64,000 nucleotides of DNA from Hymenochaete sp. R1 (Eukaryota > Basidiomycota > Agaricomycetes > Hymenochaetales > Hymenochaetaceae). Both the position numbers and the translations under genes were made by a program. The stretch covers positions 310,001 to 374,000 of the forward strand of contig JAFREE010000005.1 in assembly GCA_019400425.1 (NCBI GenBank), in the 5' to 3' direction. The notes beneath the pieces were generated by a model. The model was not told where the DNA came from. It made no database searches and saw only the letters and a program-made list of their open reading frames with translations. Below are positions 54,072-64,000 of the stretch, piece by piece (the first letter of the stretch is position 1; each line of letters starts with the position of its first letter).

Positions 54072-57000
54072 CGTCTGGGGTAATGAGGGGAAATGGGAGG
54101 GGAAGGTTGGGGGGAATGCGAGGGTCAGGATGAGGATGAGAACGTGTGTCCAAAACTTACGTGGTGGTATTTGAAGAAGAGGGTAGACGGGTGTGGGTCT
54201 AAGTGAAGAAGGCAGCGTGCATGCGGGGTTCGCCAGGAGCTAAGCCAAACTCGGACTGAGGCTCAGGCCAGGAGAGGTTGAAGATGGACTGTCCCGCGTC
54301 GCGTTGCGTCCGACAAGCCAGTCGATGGCTGTATGCGGCGAAGAAGAAGGGGAGGATAAAGACAGGTCGTCGACGCTGAGGACGACGACGAGGACGATGA
54401 GGCGGAGGAAAAGGAGGGGAGGGAGTACGGGAAGTGCGGAGGGGCACGAAAAGGAAAGGGAAGGAAGCATCGTGTCTGGGGTTTTGTATCCTCTGCCTCT
54501 GCCTCGTGTTCTTCTAAAGTTCAGTCAAAGTTATTCGTGGGAATCCATTTCTATATAAGGTTCTTCTTCTTTTCTTTCTCTTTCAATGCTCACCACTCAC
54601 CCATCCACTGATTCACGTCGACTAGCGTACACGGCCAGCTGATCAGCCTTGAGTTGCAGTGATGGGCATAGTCAAAAGGTTTTTCTGCCGCAAGTAACCC
54701 CTGGAAGTGGCGACTCGAGACTACAACGAGGACGATCTCCAACGGCATCAAATTCTGCTCTTTGCCCATCACACTTTCCTTTTCGAGCTTATCCCTCATT
54801 CAGATTCAGACACCGTCCAGCCTCAGCTCAGTTTCAGTTCGTCCTTTCCTGCATCTCAGAACTCTCTCGTCCATATCCCATTTATAGCACTACAGGCCTT
54901 TTTTCCAATTTCAGAATATTAAATATATACCATATCGGTTTGATGCTGACTAATACACTTGCCTTTGGATACACTGTTATCACCCCCCACAGCGTAACCT
55001 TCAAAGTTTTCAATCCCAATCCGTTATCCAATCCCAGATCCATCCAGCCCCTCTTCCTCCTGCCTCGAGGTCTCCCTCACCCGGTCACGCGCCACCCACC
55101 CCCCTCCCAATATATCCCATATCATATCCCGCTTTCCCCGCTTCTCACCCACACCTACACCTGCAAACTTGAACGTTAAAGCCTCGCCCCCCTACTTATC
55201 TCGCGCAAGCTCGCCACCCCGTCAACCCGTCTGTATTCCGAAGCTCGACCGTGTCAATCTGGTCCACGACCCCAGCGCTCAGAGGTGGAATATAAAAAAA
55301 GTGGATCGGGTGCCAGTGGGTCATTGACTCCTGGTATCAACTCCCCGCAGACCCCACATCTGGCGCCCATGTTGTATTGAATGCGCCATCCCGGACGGAG
55401 AAGCTTTTTTTCTCCTGCGCGATACTCAAATCCAAATCCAGATTTAGGTCCACGCGGACCCAAGAGACTTGGAGAGGAGAGACTCGGAGGCTGGTGCGTG
55501 AGACTGGCTGCTAGTAGTACTTCTCGCTTAGGAAGGACCGTTATCTATCCACCTTCAGGCTCTTCTCAAGCGAGAAAAACGGTTCAAATCCCACACGTAG
55601 AAGAACATTGACATTCACTTGTTCATCTGAATCATACTCTAGGGCTATCTATCTACTGATGCTACTCATGACGACATACACTAACGCTAACACAAGCGAG
55701 AACCCTGGCATATGATATCGCGTTTTCTTTCCTTCTTCTCTTCACACCCGGCCCACGCTCTGCTTTTCGACCATTCTCTAGATCTTTCTTTCCACTGGCA
55801 ACAATCTACACATGATGCGAATCGGAATCGGAGTCCGAACACGGGTCGCTTTGCCAGTGTACTAGTGTACTACGTCAGATTCGGTTTTTTTTTGGCATTC
55901 GGCGTCGCACCATCAATGTGCTATTAATCCAACTTTGGACTATGCTTACGCGAAAAAGTTCGAGCTCGCGTCTTACATCGGTACGAGTTCCTTCTCTCTA
56001 CCAGTACCAGTTGCGAGCCCACATCTTTGATACGACAGCTGCAGACCGAACCATATTGGATAGAGACGTGTGATGCGTCCCGTCATGGGACAATCCCGTT
56101 TTGAAAGAGACGAACAAAGACTAGCTTGGGTTCGTACGTTATCTTGCTTTCGTTTTTGTAGATTGTGCGCCAGTGGAACGGATCAGGTCAGTCAGCGCTT
56201 TGAGTACCCTCTAAACGGACGCGTTTCCTAACAAAGTGTGTACGTCCCCCTCCTCCACCTCTTTCGTTCCCACGAGCTCAACAGGCTATTAGGAAATCGT
56301 TAAAGCTTGAATGACATTCAAGTTGACGCCATCCAGAAGAACGGGACCAGACGGGACGGCCCGGGGACACACGCCAAACCTGGACGAAGCCTAATCCGCA
56401 CACCTGAACTCCGAGACAGAGGGAGAGTGAGCCACAACTCGCTCTGATCTAATCTAGATCTACGCCGCTGCCACTGCTTCCAATCCAATCCAATCCAATC
56501 CAATCCAGTTTCTTTTTTACTCTCTTTTTACCCGCCCAGCTCCTATCTTTGTTCCAACTTGAAGCATCGGAATCCAGACGTGTTCCCTTCAAGTCCGGGA
56601 TGCTCGCCGACCACGACTTTAACGACGCTTTACATCCGAGTTCGCGCGGTCTGGTTGGAAATGGTCTTGGTTGCCGGTATTGATAGGGAGGAGGTTTTTC
56701 TCCAAATATCTTCGACGACGAGGTCCTTAGTAATTCTTTGGACTCCTTGACGGGTGAGTACATTTCATACTGGTTTCACGTGTCACCCATGACCTAGCTG
56801 TTTCTTACTTACCAAATTCCAGTTTCTCTTACTTATACTTCGGTTACGATTCTTGGTTTAACGCCCGTTCCCTTTTTTCTCTCTCGCCCCCCTCGGATCA
56901 TTGGACGAATCCCTTGCTCGGGCACGTTTTTGATGCAAAGATCGAGGGATCAGGTATCAAGTATCAATGATCAAGATAGGCGGGAGGAGGAACTACGGAT

Positions 57001-59982
57001 ACAGGTGATGTCCACGAAAAAAAAACAGTATCCCATTTTCGTCCGGGGGGTGTTTTAGAAAAAAGAAAAAAGCGGAATGGAATGGTTTATCTACTTCCAA
57101 GAAATCATTGGAACCAAAAAGTCTATCGCGCATCGGACTAAATTGATTCGAATCGAATCGGTACTGGCTGCTCGGGCGCCAGACGGCTCCATCTATGCGT
57201 ATGCAGGTACTGCTTGCGTGTTTTCGACGATCTCCGCGTTGGTGCGTTAATTGCTGCTGATTACACATGAATGGCTCCCATTGACTCGGAGGTGGTGCGG
57301 TGTGCGGTGTTTAGCTCAGGACACGGTTTTGGCGCGCCTTTCTTCGAGTCTCGATGACGATCTGATTAGGGAACTCGGACGAAATTGGATTGCATTGGAT
57401 TGGGTACTAGATATCCTGAATGGATTGGGATACTGTCGTGCCAGCAGCCAGTGGTCGTGTGCACTGTGCACCGTCACGCTGACGGCGTTTACTGCAAAAG
57501 GCGCATTGCCAAGTTCAACCTTCGCACACCCCTACCTTCTCAAGTTATCCAGTAATTCCCATACCGATCTCGTCGAGAGTCTAAGTAAAGCACAGAAAGG
57601 AGAGAGGCGCGGGGATCGGAAGGTGCATTGGGCTAGGTGCGTTTCTCCGTTACCTCCTCCGAATCTGCGACGAGTCTTCGTCTTCCTCATACATACTCAG
57701 GCTCATGGCCCAGGCTAATATCCGAATCGGCCCCATTCGAGCTTCTCAGTGCTTACTATTGAGTGCATGGAGCGAGGCGCGTGTGTGTGTCCTGCTTCCA
57801 ATCCTCGGTGACTTTGGTCGAGGGTTCAAGTTAGGAGCAGTATTAAAAGCCCTTACGAAAGTCCGAGATTCAGAAGAGAGCGAGGACGGAAGCAAACTTA
57901 GTTGCTTTGCAAAGTTGGTGGTAAGTGTGTATTATCATGATCGTACCATGCAGCGGGCTCAGACTCGGAGGGTGTCGCGGCACTGTCGCCGTCAGTCAGT
58001 TTGAACTTGATCGTAAAAAGCAAACAGTAAGCCTTTCTCCAACTCGGGTTTACTTTTGTCTTTTACCAGCGGGCTGTTCCGAGGCTCGTTGTTGTTGCTG
58101 TAGCGCAGCCTGAGCTTTCTTCCCCTGATAGCGATCGATGACGGAATCCCAGATTGTCCTTGAGCTAGGCCAGGTATGAGATCGAAATGGAGTCAACCAT
58201 GCGGTTTGAATTGCTAGAGCTCGAAAGGTCAGCCCAGGTGATGGGCGGGACAGACGTTTTCGTTCTCCGTTCTATTTCTATGCGACTAGTATGCTTGGGA
58301 TTGACGGCCAACTTCAAGCTCCTCTGCACTTCTTTAAGGAAGTGTCTTCGGCTTGCTTCCGAGTCCAGCTTCCTTCACTTTTCCAACGGGGACTCGGGAT
58401 TTAAGATTGGAAGGAATCGGGATCGAAACTATTGAAAAAAGGGAAACAGTCAACTGAATACTGATTCAGATGCAAATTTAGATCTCCCGCCAACAAGTTC
58501 GGCATCAATTACTGCGATTCCTTTCGATACATGCTCTTGCGACGTGGATACATGCAGGTCAATGGTGGGAATAGCTGAATCTGAATCGTATGATCAAGGC
58601 TCACCTGCCAGTGCCAATGCCCTGATATTTTAACTTCAGCGCGGCAAGTCTTCGAATGGTACTTTATAATTGAATCAGTGTCTGACGCTCAGGCTTCCCG
58701 CATAGATCATCCCGTCCCAGTCGAGTATGTCCTGGATTCAGGGATTCTTGGATTCTTGCTGGATTTCGTCTTCTTTCATAATAACGCTCCTCCTTTCCGG
58801 CCCGGCCCGACCCCTTTTCGAGCTCTTTGCCAATCACAGCGTCACTACTTCAAGTTCGAAGATCCATCGGCTCTTAACAGAGAAGCGAGCCATTTACTTG
58901 AAGATATGTCTGACATCATGTCGCCGTCTTTAAGTCTTACCACTGTCAGTCACCGGCGGCCTCTGTCCAAATCGTGTTTTGTGCACGCTTCCCGCAATCC
59001 TAAGAACATGCGTCACTCAGAATACAGGCTCTAGTCACTAGTGCGCATCACGATGTCTATCGGTGACCCAGCTGCTGGATTCAAAGTTCGACGTCAGCCA
59101 TCAACGTCATGACAAGCGTGTCTTAGCATCACAGGGTTCAGGATTGAATATAGATGACGAGTTGATCGTCTCGGAGGTAGAAAACGATATCACGATCATG
59201 ATGCGGGTACCCGACTGGTACTTGTGGCAGGAAAGCTCGTGTATCGAGTTGTCCATCGACGTTCGTGGCGTCGCATCAGGCCCTGTTCGAGCTGAAGCTC
59301 TCAAACAGACTGAGGACGATTGCATCACCGACACATACTTAACAATCAAGCACGAGCCAGACTTGCCTTTCTGAGACCTGTCCAGCAGAAAATCAATCTC
59401 TAGGATGCAAACTAAGCAACGCGGAACTTCCCCTCTTTTCCTTTCATATACGACGTAGCATATGATTTTCCCGAGAAGAGTTTCTTCTTGCTCGTATCCC
59501 CTCAACCCGTAACCCGTAAACCCCGTTCAGTGCGCCGACGATTTCCCGTAGCGCTCAATCAACTTGGCATTCGATACACTGAATACGGCCGTCGCATGTT
59601 GGCCGCGCGCCCGGCTTCTTGTAAGCCTGAGTATAATTCGAAGAACGCTCAAGGGAAGTACCCAAGATGATGGAAGCGTCGCCGAGGCACGTCATCGAAT
59701 CATGGAGGCGTCCAGGCTTGATTCTCTTAGAAGCATTTTTGGCCTTCTGTTCACGTTAGTAGAGAGCGGTCAACAACGAGGACGTGGTGAGCGTGAACAC
59801 TGGGCCGGGGAAAGTCCGATTTAGCTGGGATTTTGTGAAAGTGTATATGAATGAATAGGGGGGCGCGATGGTAGGAGGAAGAAAAGTACGCGTTCGCAAG
59901 CAGCAGAAGGTTAGGGTAAATCTCGGTGAGACTGAGAAGCAAACGTAGTGTAAATAGTGCAACTACTTCCTTCTGAGAATAA
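54072..59982. other. 5.9-kb gene-poor region
   Basis: After the promoter of the 759-aa protein gene, no coding exon is supported up to the tRNA at 59983. Seen here: a C/T-rich segment (54.7-55.2 kb), a five-copy CCAAT-type pentamer array at 56477-56508, and scattered short frames (the longest, 155 codons at 57251, has no splice or composition support). No transposon ends, tRNA or rRNA were recognised in this stretch. Confidence 0.45.
56477..56508. repeat. Pentanucleotide tandem array (CAATC)
   Basis: Five uninterrupted copies of a CAATC unit lie in non-coding sequence. It is a simple-sequence repeat. Confidence 0.75.
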
Positions 59983-60066
59983 GTTTCAGTGGTCTAGCGG
60001 TTATGATTTCTGTCTAACATTGTTGATGTTCACAGAAGGTTCCAGGTTCGATTCCTGGCTGAAACA
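59983..60066 (+). tRNA. tRNA-Val (anticodon AAC) with an 11-nt intron, second copy
   Basis: The exon sequence is identical to the tRNA at 37268-37351, including acceptor stem GTTTCAG/CTGAAAC, anticodon stem TCTGT/ACAGA, T arm GGTTCGATTCC and discriminator A. The intron TTGTTGATGTT sits after position 37 and differs from the other copy at three of eleven bases. A TTTTTT terminator lies about 27 nt downstream. Confidence 0.92.
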
Positions 60067-60675
60067 TTGGCTAAAGTGCCCTGGCTTGTTTCTTTTTTGT
60101 TTGTTTTGTGGTGCTTTTTCTTCAGTGACATATCTCAGCTAATATTATTAGAAGCCTTTTTCCATCTGCTATAAATAAGTGGAGATAACTGTTATTATGT
60201 GTGACTTTCGCTGCGATGACGAATATGATTAGTACTATGTGCCTTCATCAGAAAGAGTTCAATGTAGCCGATATACACGCAGTGGTGCATGGACTAAGTT
60301 GAGTACCACCAAGGATTCATATCTTTGAAACGGTAATGTATGTAGAAGTACCGGTGTTCTGTATTTACTTAGCACGTTAATTTGGCGTGATGAGGGAAAG
60401 AAAGATTCGAGCTCATCCCCAAGGTTCTCAACCGACTTGGGCGTGCGCACTCTTTCCAAAATATACGCTCAACTCAAGTGAATAGTTTGAAACTCGAAGA
60501 CAAGCAGCTCTGGTCATTGAACTTGACGGTACAATGAGGAAGGCTTATTGATTTATCGAATGGTTATCACACTCGCACGCCACACCATACGCCACAGGAA
60601 GCAGGAAGACGAATCCTTCAAATAACAGAAATCGAATGTACATGACTCTACGTGAACAAAATTTCAGGAAATCTA
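60067..60675. other. Spacer between the tRNA and the PMP3-family gene
   Basis: It contains the tRNA trailer with its T-run terminator and the 3' flank of the minus-strand PMP3 gene. An alternative last exon of that gene would end at 60648. Confidence 0.4.
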
Positions 60676-61417
60676 TCAAAACGAGGGGGTATACGAAAGC
60701 ACTGTGACACTGTCATACCCAATCCTTTCAATCCGTTCGTTGGGATCAGTTGAGCGCCCATACACTGTCGATTTGGATAGAACGGATGGTGGTGCACTAG
60801 TATCTGCACAGGCCAGGCTACTCTCAGCATTCTCAGCGACGACGACCGTGACGTGCGACACGCTTCTTTGTCCGGAGTCGTAGATTGGACTGCTGATATG
60901 TACCCGTAATGACATATCTGAGTTCAGATAAGTCGATAAGTGTTTGGTGGAACACATGGAGAGACTAAAGTGCGAAAACACGTACAATGCGAGTGCAATA
61001 CCTGGCAAGACGCCCAGTATGGTCAATAGGATGGATAGAACAAACACTGTTTTTCGAGTAAAAATACATTAGAATTAGTAGCGCGAAGGAAAAGAGGTCA
61101 CCAAGCGCAATCGGATATGGTGTACGTACCGCAAACTGCTTCTCCGTCTCCGAGACCAAGATCTAGAGGACGTGGGTAATTAGTGCTGGATCCAATGAGA
61201 CAACGTAGGATGTGATCATGGGGTCAGACTTACGCAAGAGGACGGCAATGGGGGGTATAAATCTGGAATGATTCGTAATTTGAGGTTCGGACGGGTTTGT
61301 GGGATACGTGCGTCAGCCATCTTTCTTCATAAGAGTGGTCGAGTGGGATACTTACATGGCGAAGAGGACTTTTATGAAAAATGCAAAACCACCTCCTTTC
61401 TTTTGACGGATCGCCAT
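60676..61417 (-). CDS. PMP3-family small membrane protein with a C-terminal extension
   Basis: The exons are 61417-61356, 61262-61234, 61162-61130 and 61046-60676, joined in phase to 164 residues. After MAIRQKKGGGF the PMP3 pattern follows: FFIKVLFA, the conserved FIPPIAVLL of the first membrane helix, a short polar loop (GLGDGEAVC), then LSILLTILGVLPGIALALYV as the second helix. PMP3/SNA proteins are about 55 residues, sit in the plasma membrane and influence membrane potential and salt tolerance. Here about 98 residues follow the core. An alternative intron (GTGTTT to CTCAG) right after ALY would give a different tail ending at 60648. The two-helix core is secure; the tail is not. Confidence 0.7.
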
Positions 61418-62706
61418 GTTAGTCGCTGGAAATGGTCTGCGTCTCTGAAAGTGCAGTTGTAGCTCAGGTTCTGTCCCAAAGGAAGGGTCTACTAGTAGTG
61501 GTGGAAGAAAGCAAAGGAGTGCTGGAATGCGAGAATACAGCTGGCACAGGCATATTGGGGAATATACTAGTAGTCTGCCTTGCGCGCACTTTGCTTGTCG
61601 TTACTTGAAGGAGATATGAGAATTTCGCATACAGAATTTGAAGCAAAGATGCCTGATAACAGATTATGAGACGTGTTGCAAAATTGACTTTGGGCATGTC
61701 TCACATGCAAGCAGTACTCCTTTGGTGGCGACAGACCGAAAATTTGTTTCACATACCCTTCTTTACGCCGATATCGTTGGTTGCTGGGAACTCTTCTGCT
61801 GAGCGAACACGTTACACAAGATGAAAAGCAAATAATTGCCACATGTTATAGCGATAGGTTGGAAGTATACTATACCTGAGCCCATGATAGAGAAGAGGAA
61901 GAAGACCGCCTCGTCAGCGGAAGATGCCAGTGTTTGCAGCGTCAACAAATAAAGTCAAATAATAAATATACGCGTCGCGACGTCGCGGGTGGCCTCTTGC
62001 AATCCTACCATCATGGCTCGTCAGTACGCTTACGCGCGTGTCCTTCCAAGCAAAAACTTTGGGCCAGCAAAGTTTTAAAATCATATCTAGACAAAAGAAA
62101 TGACTGCTTGGAGAGGACGCTGAGTCAATGAGCGGCTCAGCGCATGGCTCGCCGAGGATCGCCTATCGGCAAGCATAGTCCCCAGGTCTATTCTTTGTGA
62201 CTCGCGACATGCTTTATTCAGGACCACCCGGCCTCCGTATTTCTCTCATTGGCCTAGGCCTCATGGCTTCATTGTCAACGAATTCAAAGGGGACATTTTG
62301 TGAGTGTCGTACGCGGACTCTTTTGTTCCTTCGTCTCTTTGACTGGGCTATAAAAGAGTGGACTGCATGGATACCGCGACGACGGCCCTGGCGAATGGAC
62401 ACTTAGCATTGAGCATCGCACTTTGACTTGAACTTCGACTTCGACTCTATCGTCACTTACTCTTAGACAAACATCCTTTTGTCGGTGCACTATTTGAAGC
62501 GTCGCGAGAGTTGCAAATTGATAGATACGACCCATCGTTTCGAAAGCACTCAACCGAACGTGAGGAAGAGAAGCTCCCTAGGTGAGAACCATCCGACCGT
62601 AGACCCGTTCTCACTTTACTCAATCCAATTTTCTCAGCATCTAGTGTTGTGTATACTATTTGCTAGTATTCATATAATCTTTCCAACGCAGCTGGTCTCT
62701 TTCACG
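61418..62706. other. Intergenic region upstream of PMP3 and of the Pro/Ser-rich gene
   Basis: Mostly non-coding. A possible tiny minus-strand gene is visible: ATG at about 61885 (MGS), an intron to a CTCAGCAG acceptor, then EEFPATNDIGVKK and the strong donor GTATGT. I could not find a convincing last exon, so it is not called. TATAAAAG lies at 62349-62356, about 350 nt before the next plus-strand gene. Confidence 0.35.
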
Positions 62707-63078
62707 ATGTCCATGTCAAGCCCGCGGACCCCAACATCACCGACCTTCCCTCCTTCTTCCCCTCGCACGCCTACCAAACCCCATAACTCTTACCAGCCGA
62801 GCCCAAACTCACCTTCGTTGCTCCCGCCATATCTTCCAGACGGTCAGACCCACGGACGTCGCGGCTCGCTCGGGGACCTTTACCACTTTTGCTCAGACAT
62901 GGTGTCGATGGGTGCCAACGCGTTTACGTATTCCATTGGCCCAGGGAGCCCAGGAGGTTCAGGAAGTCCGTCGAGCCCCTCAAGACCTTCGAGGCCATCG
63001 AGTCCTGGGGCGTCGCCTTTGAGTAGCCCTGCTGGAAGTCCGTTGAGAGGTAGAGCAGGGACGATGTCACGACGGTGA
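62707..63078 (+). CDS. Small Pro/Ser-rich protein, 123 aa
   Basis: This is a single exon starting MSMSSPRTPTSPTF. Both ends are low complexity (SPxTP and PSRPSSPG repeats) around one less biased island (about residues 50-75): GRRGSLGDLYHFCSDM, then VSMGANAFTYSI. RRGS looks like a basophilic kinase site. There is no signal peptide or membrane segment. The C/T-rich 3' flank and the upstream TATAAAAG support a plus-strand gene. Family unknown. Confidence 0.55.
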   Translation: MSMSSPRTPTSPTFPPSSPRTPTKPHNSYQPSPNSPSLLPPYLPDGQTHGRRGSLGDLYHFCSDMVSMGANAFTYSIGPGSPGGSGSPSSPSRPSRPSSPGASPLSSPAGSPLRGRAGTMSRR

Positions 63079-63891
63079 GCTGAGCAGAAACTGTGGGATC
63101 CTCTTCCAGTGGTGCTGCTCATTGAGTTTGGCTTTCACTACCCTTTCGTTTTTCTTTCTTTCGGAGCGTTGGATGGGGAAGGGACTGCGCTTATTTTAAA
63201 AGTGGCACACTCTTTCCTTTCCTTTCCTCTCCAGTCTACATTGTTCCTTATAGCAGATTCTCTCTCCTTCGTTCAATCCTTTGATTTATCATTCCTCATA
63301 CCCTTCCTTCGTATCTTCGCATTCGACTCATTCTAATTCACGACCTTTTCTTTTTTGTTACGTGACATCGTAATTTTCGTTTGGCTGTTCCTTTTCTCTC
63401 TCTACGTCCATGCTCATTCCCATTCCTTCCACAATATGACCTTGTCTCTCCCCAAGTGCATTCGCAATTACTCCTCTTCATGCCTTACATTATACATATC
63501 ATTTGTATCATCATAGATTCAAACATGCATTTACCGTACTTCCATATATAAATGTACAACATTACGAGACGAAATTAAGTTGGCATGGTCGAGAACTCAG
63601 TACTCATTGAATACATTAAGACTCCGATCACACTTTTCGGGTGTATGTTTTGGACTGTAATCAGCACACTATTTGTTCACTCTATTCCTACATTTAGACG
63701 CAATACAGTGTGAAAAAGACCCAGAATGTACAAAAGAAAGAGCAGAGGAACGACCTAGGAAATCCGCTATACCAATTGGGTGAAGCAAGGAAGCTCTATC
63801 GTATCCCCTTCGTAAACGCATCTCCCCCCTCCCCCAATACAGCAAAACCACCCATCCCTCAAAATATTTTCCCAACCTCACCTTCAGCCAC
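63079..63891. other. Convergent intergenic region
   Basis: T/C-rich 3' flank of the gene ending at 63078, followed by AT-rich sequence. No exon, tRNA or repeat was recognised before the minus-strand stop codon at 63892. Confidence 0.45.
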
Positions 63892-64000
63892 TCACATCCT
63901 CGGCGTCAACACAACCGGCAGTTTCCCAGGCTTCAACACAAACAAATCCACCATATCCCTCTCCCAACGCGCCGGGTCATATCCTTTCGCGAACCGCACG
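63892..64000 (-). CDS. 3' end of an unrecognised protein gene (partial)
   Basis: The minus strand from the right edge is open and reads VRFAKGYDPARWERDM, then VDLFVLKPGKLPVVLTPRM, before TGA at 63894-63892. Its composition is that of a folded protein C-terminus. With only 35 residues visible I cannot assign a family. The rest of the gene lies right of the window. Confidence 0.55.
   Translation of the reverse strand, partial: VRFAKGYDPARWERDMVDLFVLKPGKLPVVLTPRM

Noticed and set aside
4181..61575. Recurrent ACTAGT palindromes (e.g. 11594, 12372, 12974, 47895, 50780, 55858, 61491) as a possible dispersed motif
   Set aside because: About 15 hits in 64 kb is close to chance for a six-base palindrome. 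Clustering in non-coding DNA can follow from base composition.
1..64000. CRISPR arrays, bacterial operons, insertion sequences, complete transposons or rRNA genes
   Set aside because: No regularly spaced repeats, terminal inverted repeats with a transposase, reverse-transcriptase motifs or rRNA-like sequence were seen. Gene structure is eukaryotic throughout.

Overview
This window looks like nuclear DNA of a basidiomycete, most likely an Agaricomycete. Genes on both strands are split by many short GT-AG introns (about 45-100 nt, often with a CTNAC-like branch point). Several proteins are very long, Ser/Gly/Pro-rich and disordered, the two tRNA genes carry introns, and there is a Crinkler-type kinase gene. 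All annotation was done by eye from reading frames, splice sites and family motifs; no search was run.

Layout. 1-194 is the 3' end of a plus-strand gene. 1.6-3.2 kb holds an unrecognised 518-aa protein (minus). 4.6-7.2 kb is a seven-exon Crinkler gene (minus; ubiquitin-like header, nuclease-like middle, kinase) with one in-frame TGA. It faces a twelve-exon IKS1-type kinase gene (7.6-10.4 kb, plus). 10.8-11.8 kb is a two-exon coiled-coil protein (minus). 14.6-19.9 kb is a 1767-aa disordered/coiled-coil protein ending in an HPD-containing J-like segment.

20.5-37.0 kb is the most unusual part. Four full-length paralogs of a family I cannot name (A and B on minus, C and D on plus) flank a block of ordinary genes. 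The block holds a YAP-binding/ALF4/glomulin-like protein (25.6-27.7 kb, plus), a 90-aa four-exon gene (27.8-28.4 kb, minus), a phocein-type MOB protein with a very long acidic tail (28.6-31.0 kb, minus) and a short-chain dehydrogenase (31.4-32.6 kb, plus). All four paralogs have a putative 5'-UTR intron just before the ATG. A and B also share upstream blocks. C carries a one-base frameshift. Another multi-exon gene probably lies on the minus strand between C and D.

The right half holds a tRNA-Val(AAC) (37.3 kb), a single-pass membrane protein (38.6-39.3 kb), two large Ser-rich disordered proteins (41.6-47.1 and 51.8-54.1 kb, minus), a second tRNA-Val(AAC) (60.0 kb), a PMP3-family membrane protein (60.7-61.4 kb), a 123-aa Pro/Ser-rich protein (62.7-63.1 kb) and the 3' end of another minus-strand gene at the right edge. 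Between 54.2 and 60.7 kb I find only the tRNA.

How the genes relate. Nothing here looks like a metabolic cluster. IKS1 and MOB3/phocein are conserved signalling proteins. The glomulin-like protein and dehydrogenase are ordinary single-copy-type genes. The Crinkler gene and the four-copy family are the lineage-variable components, and both show signs of birth and decay.
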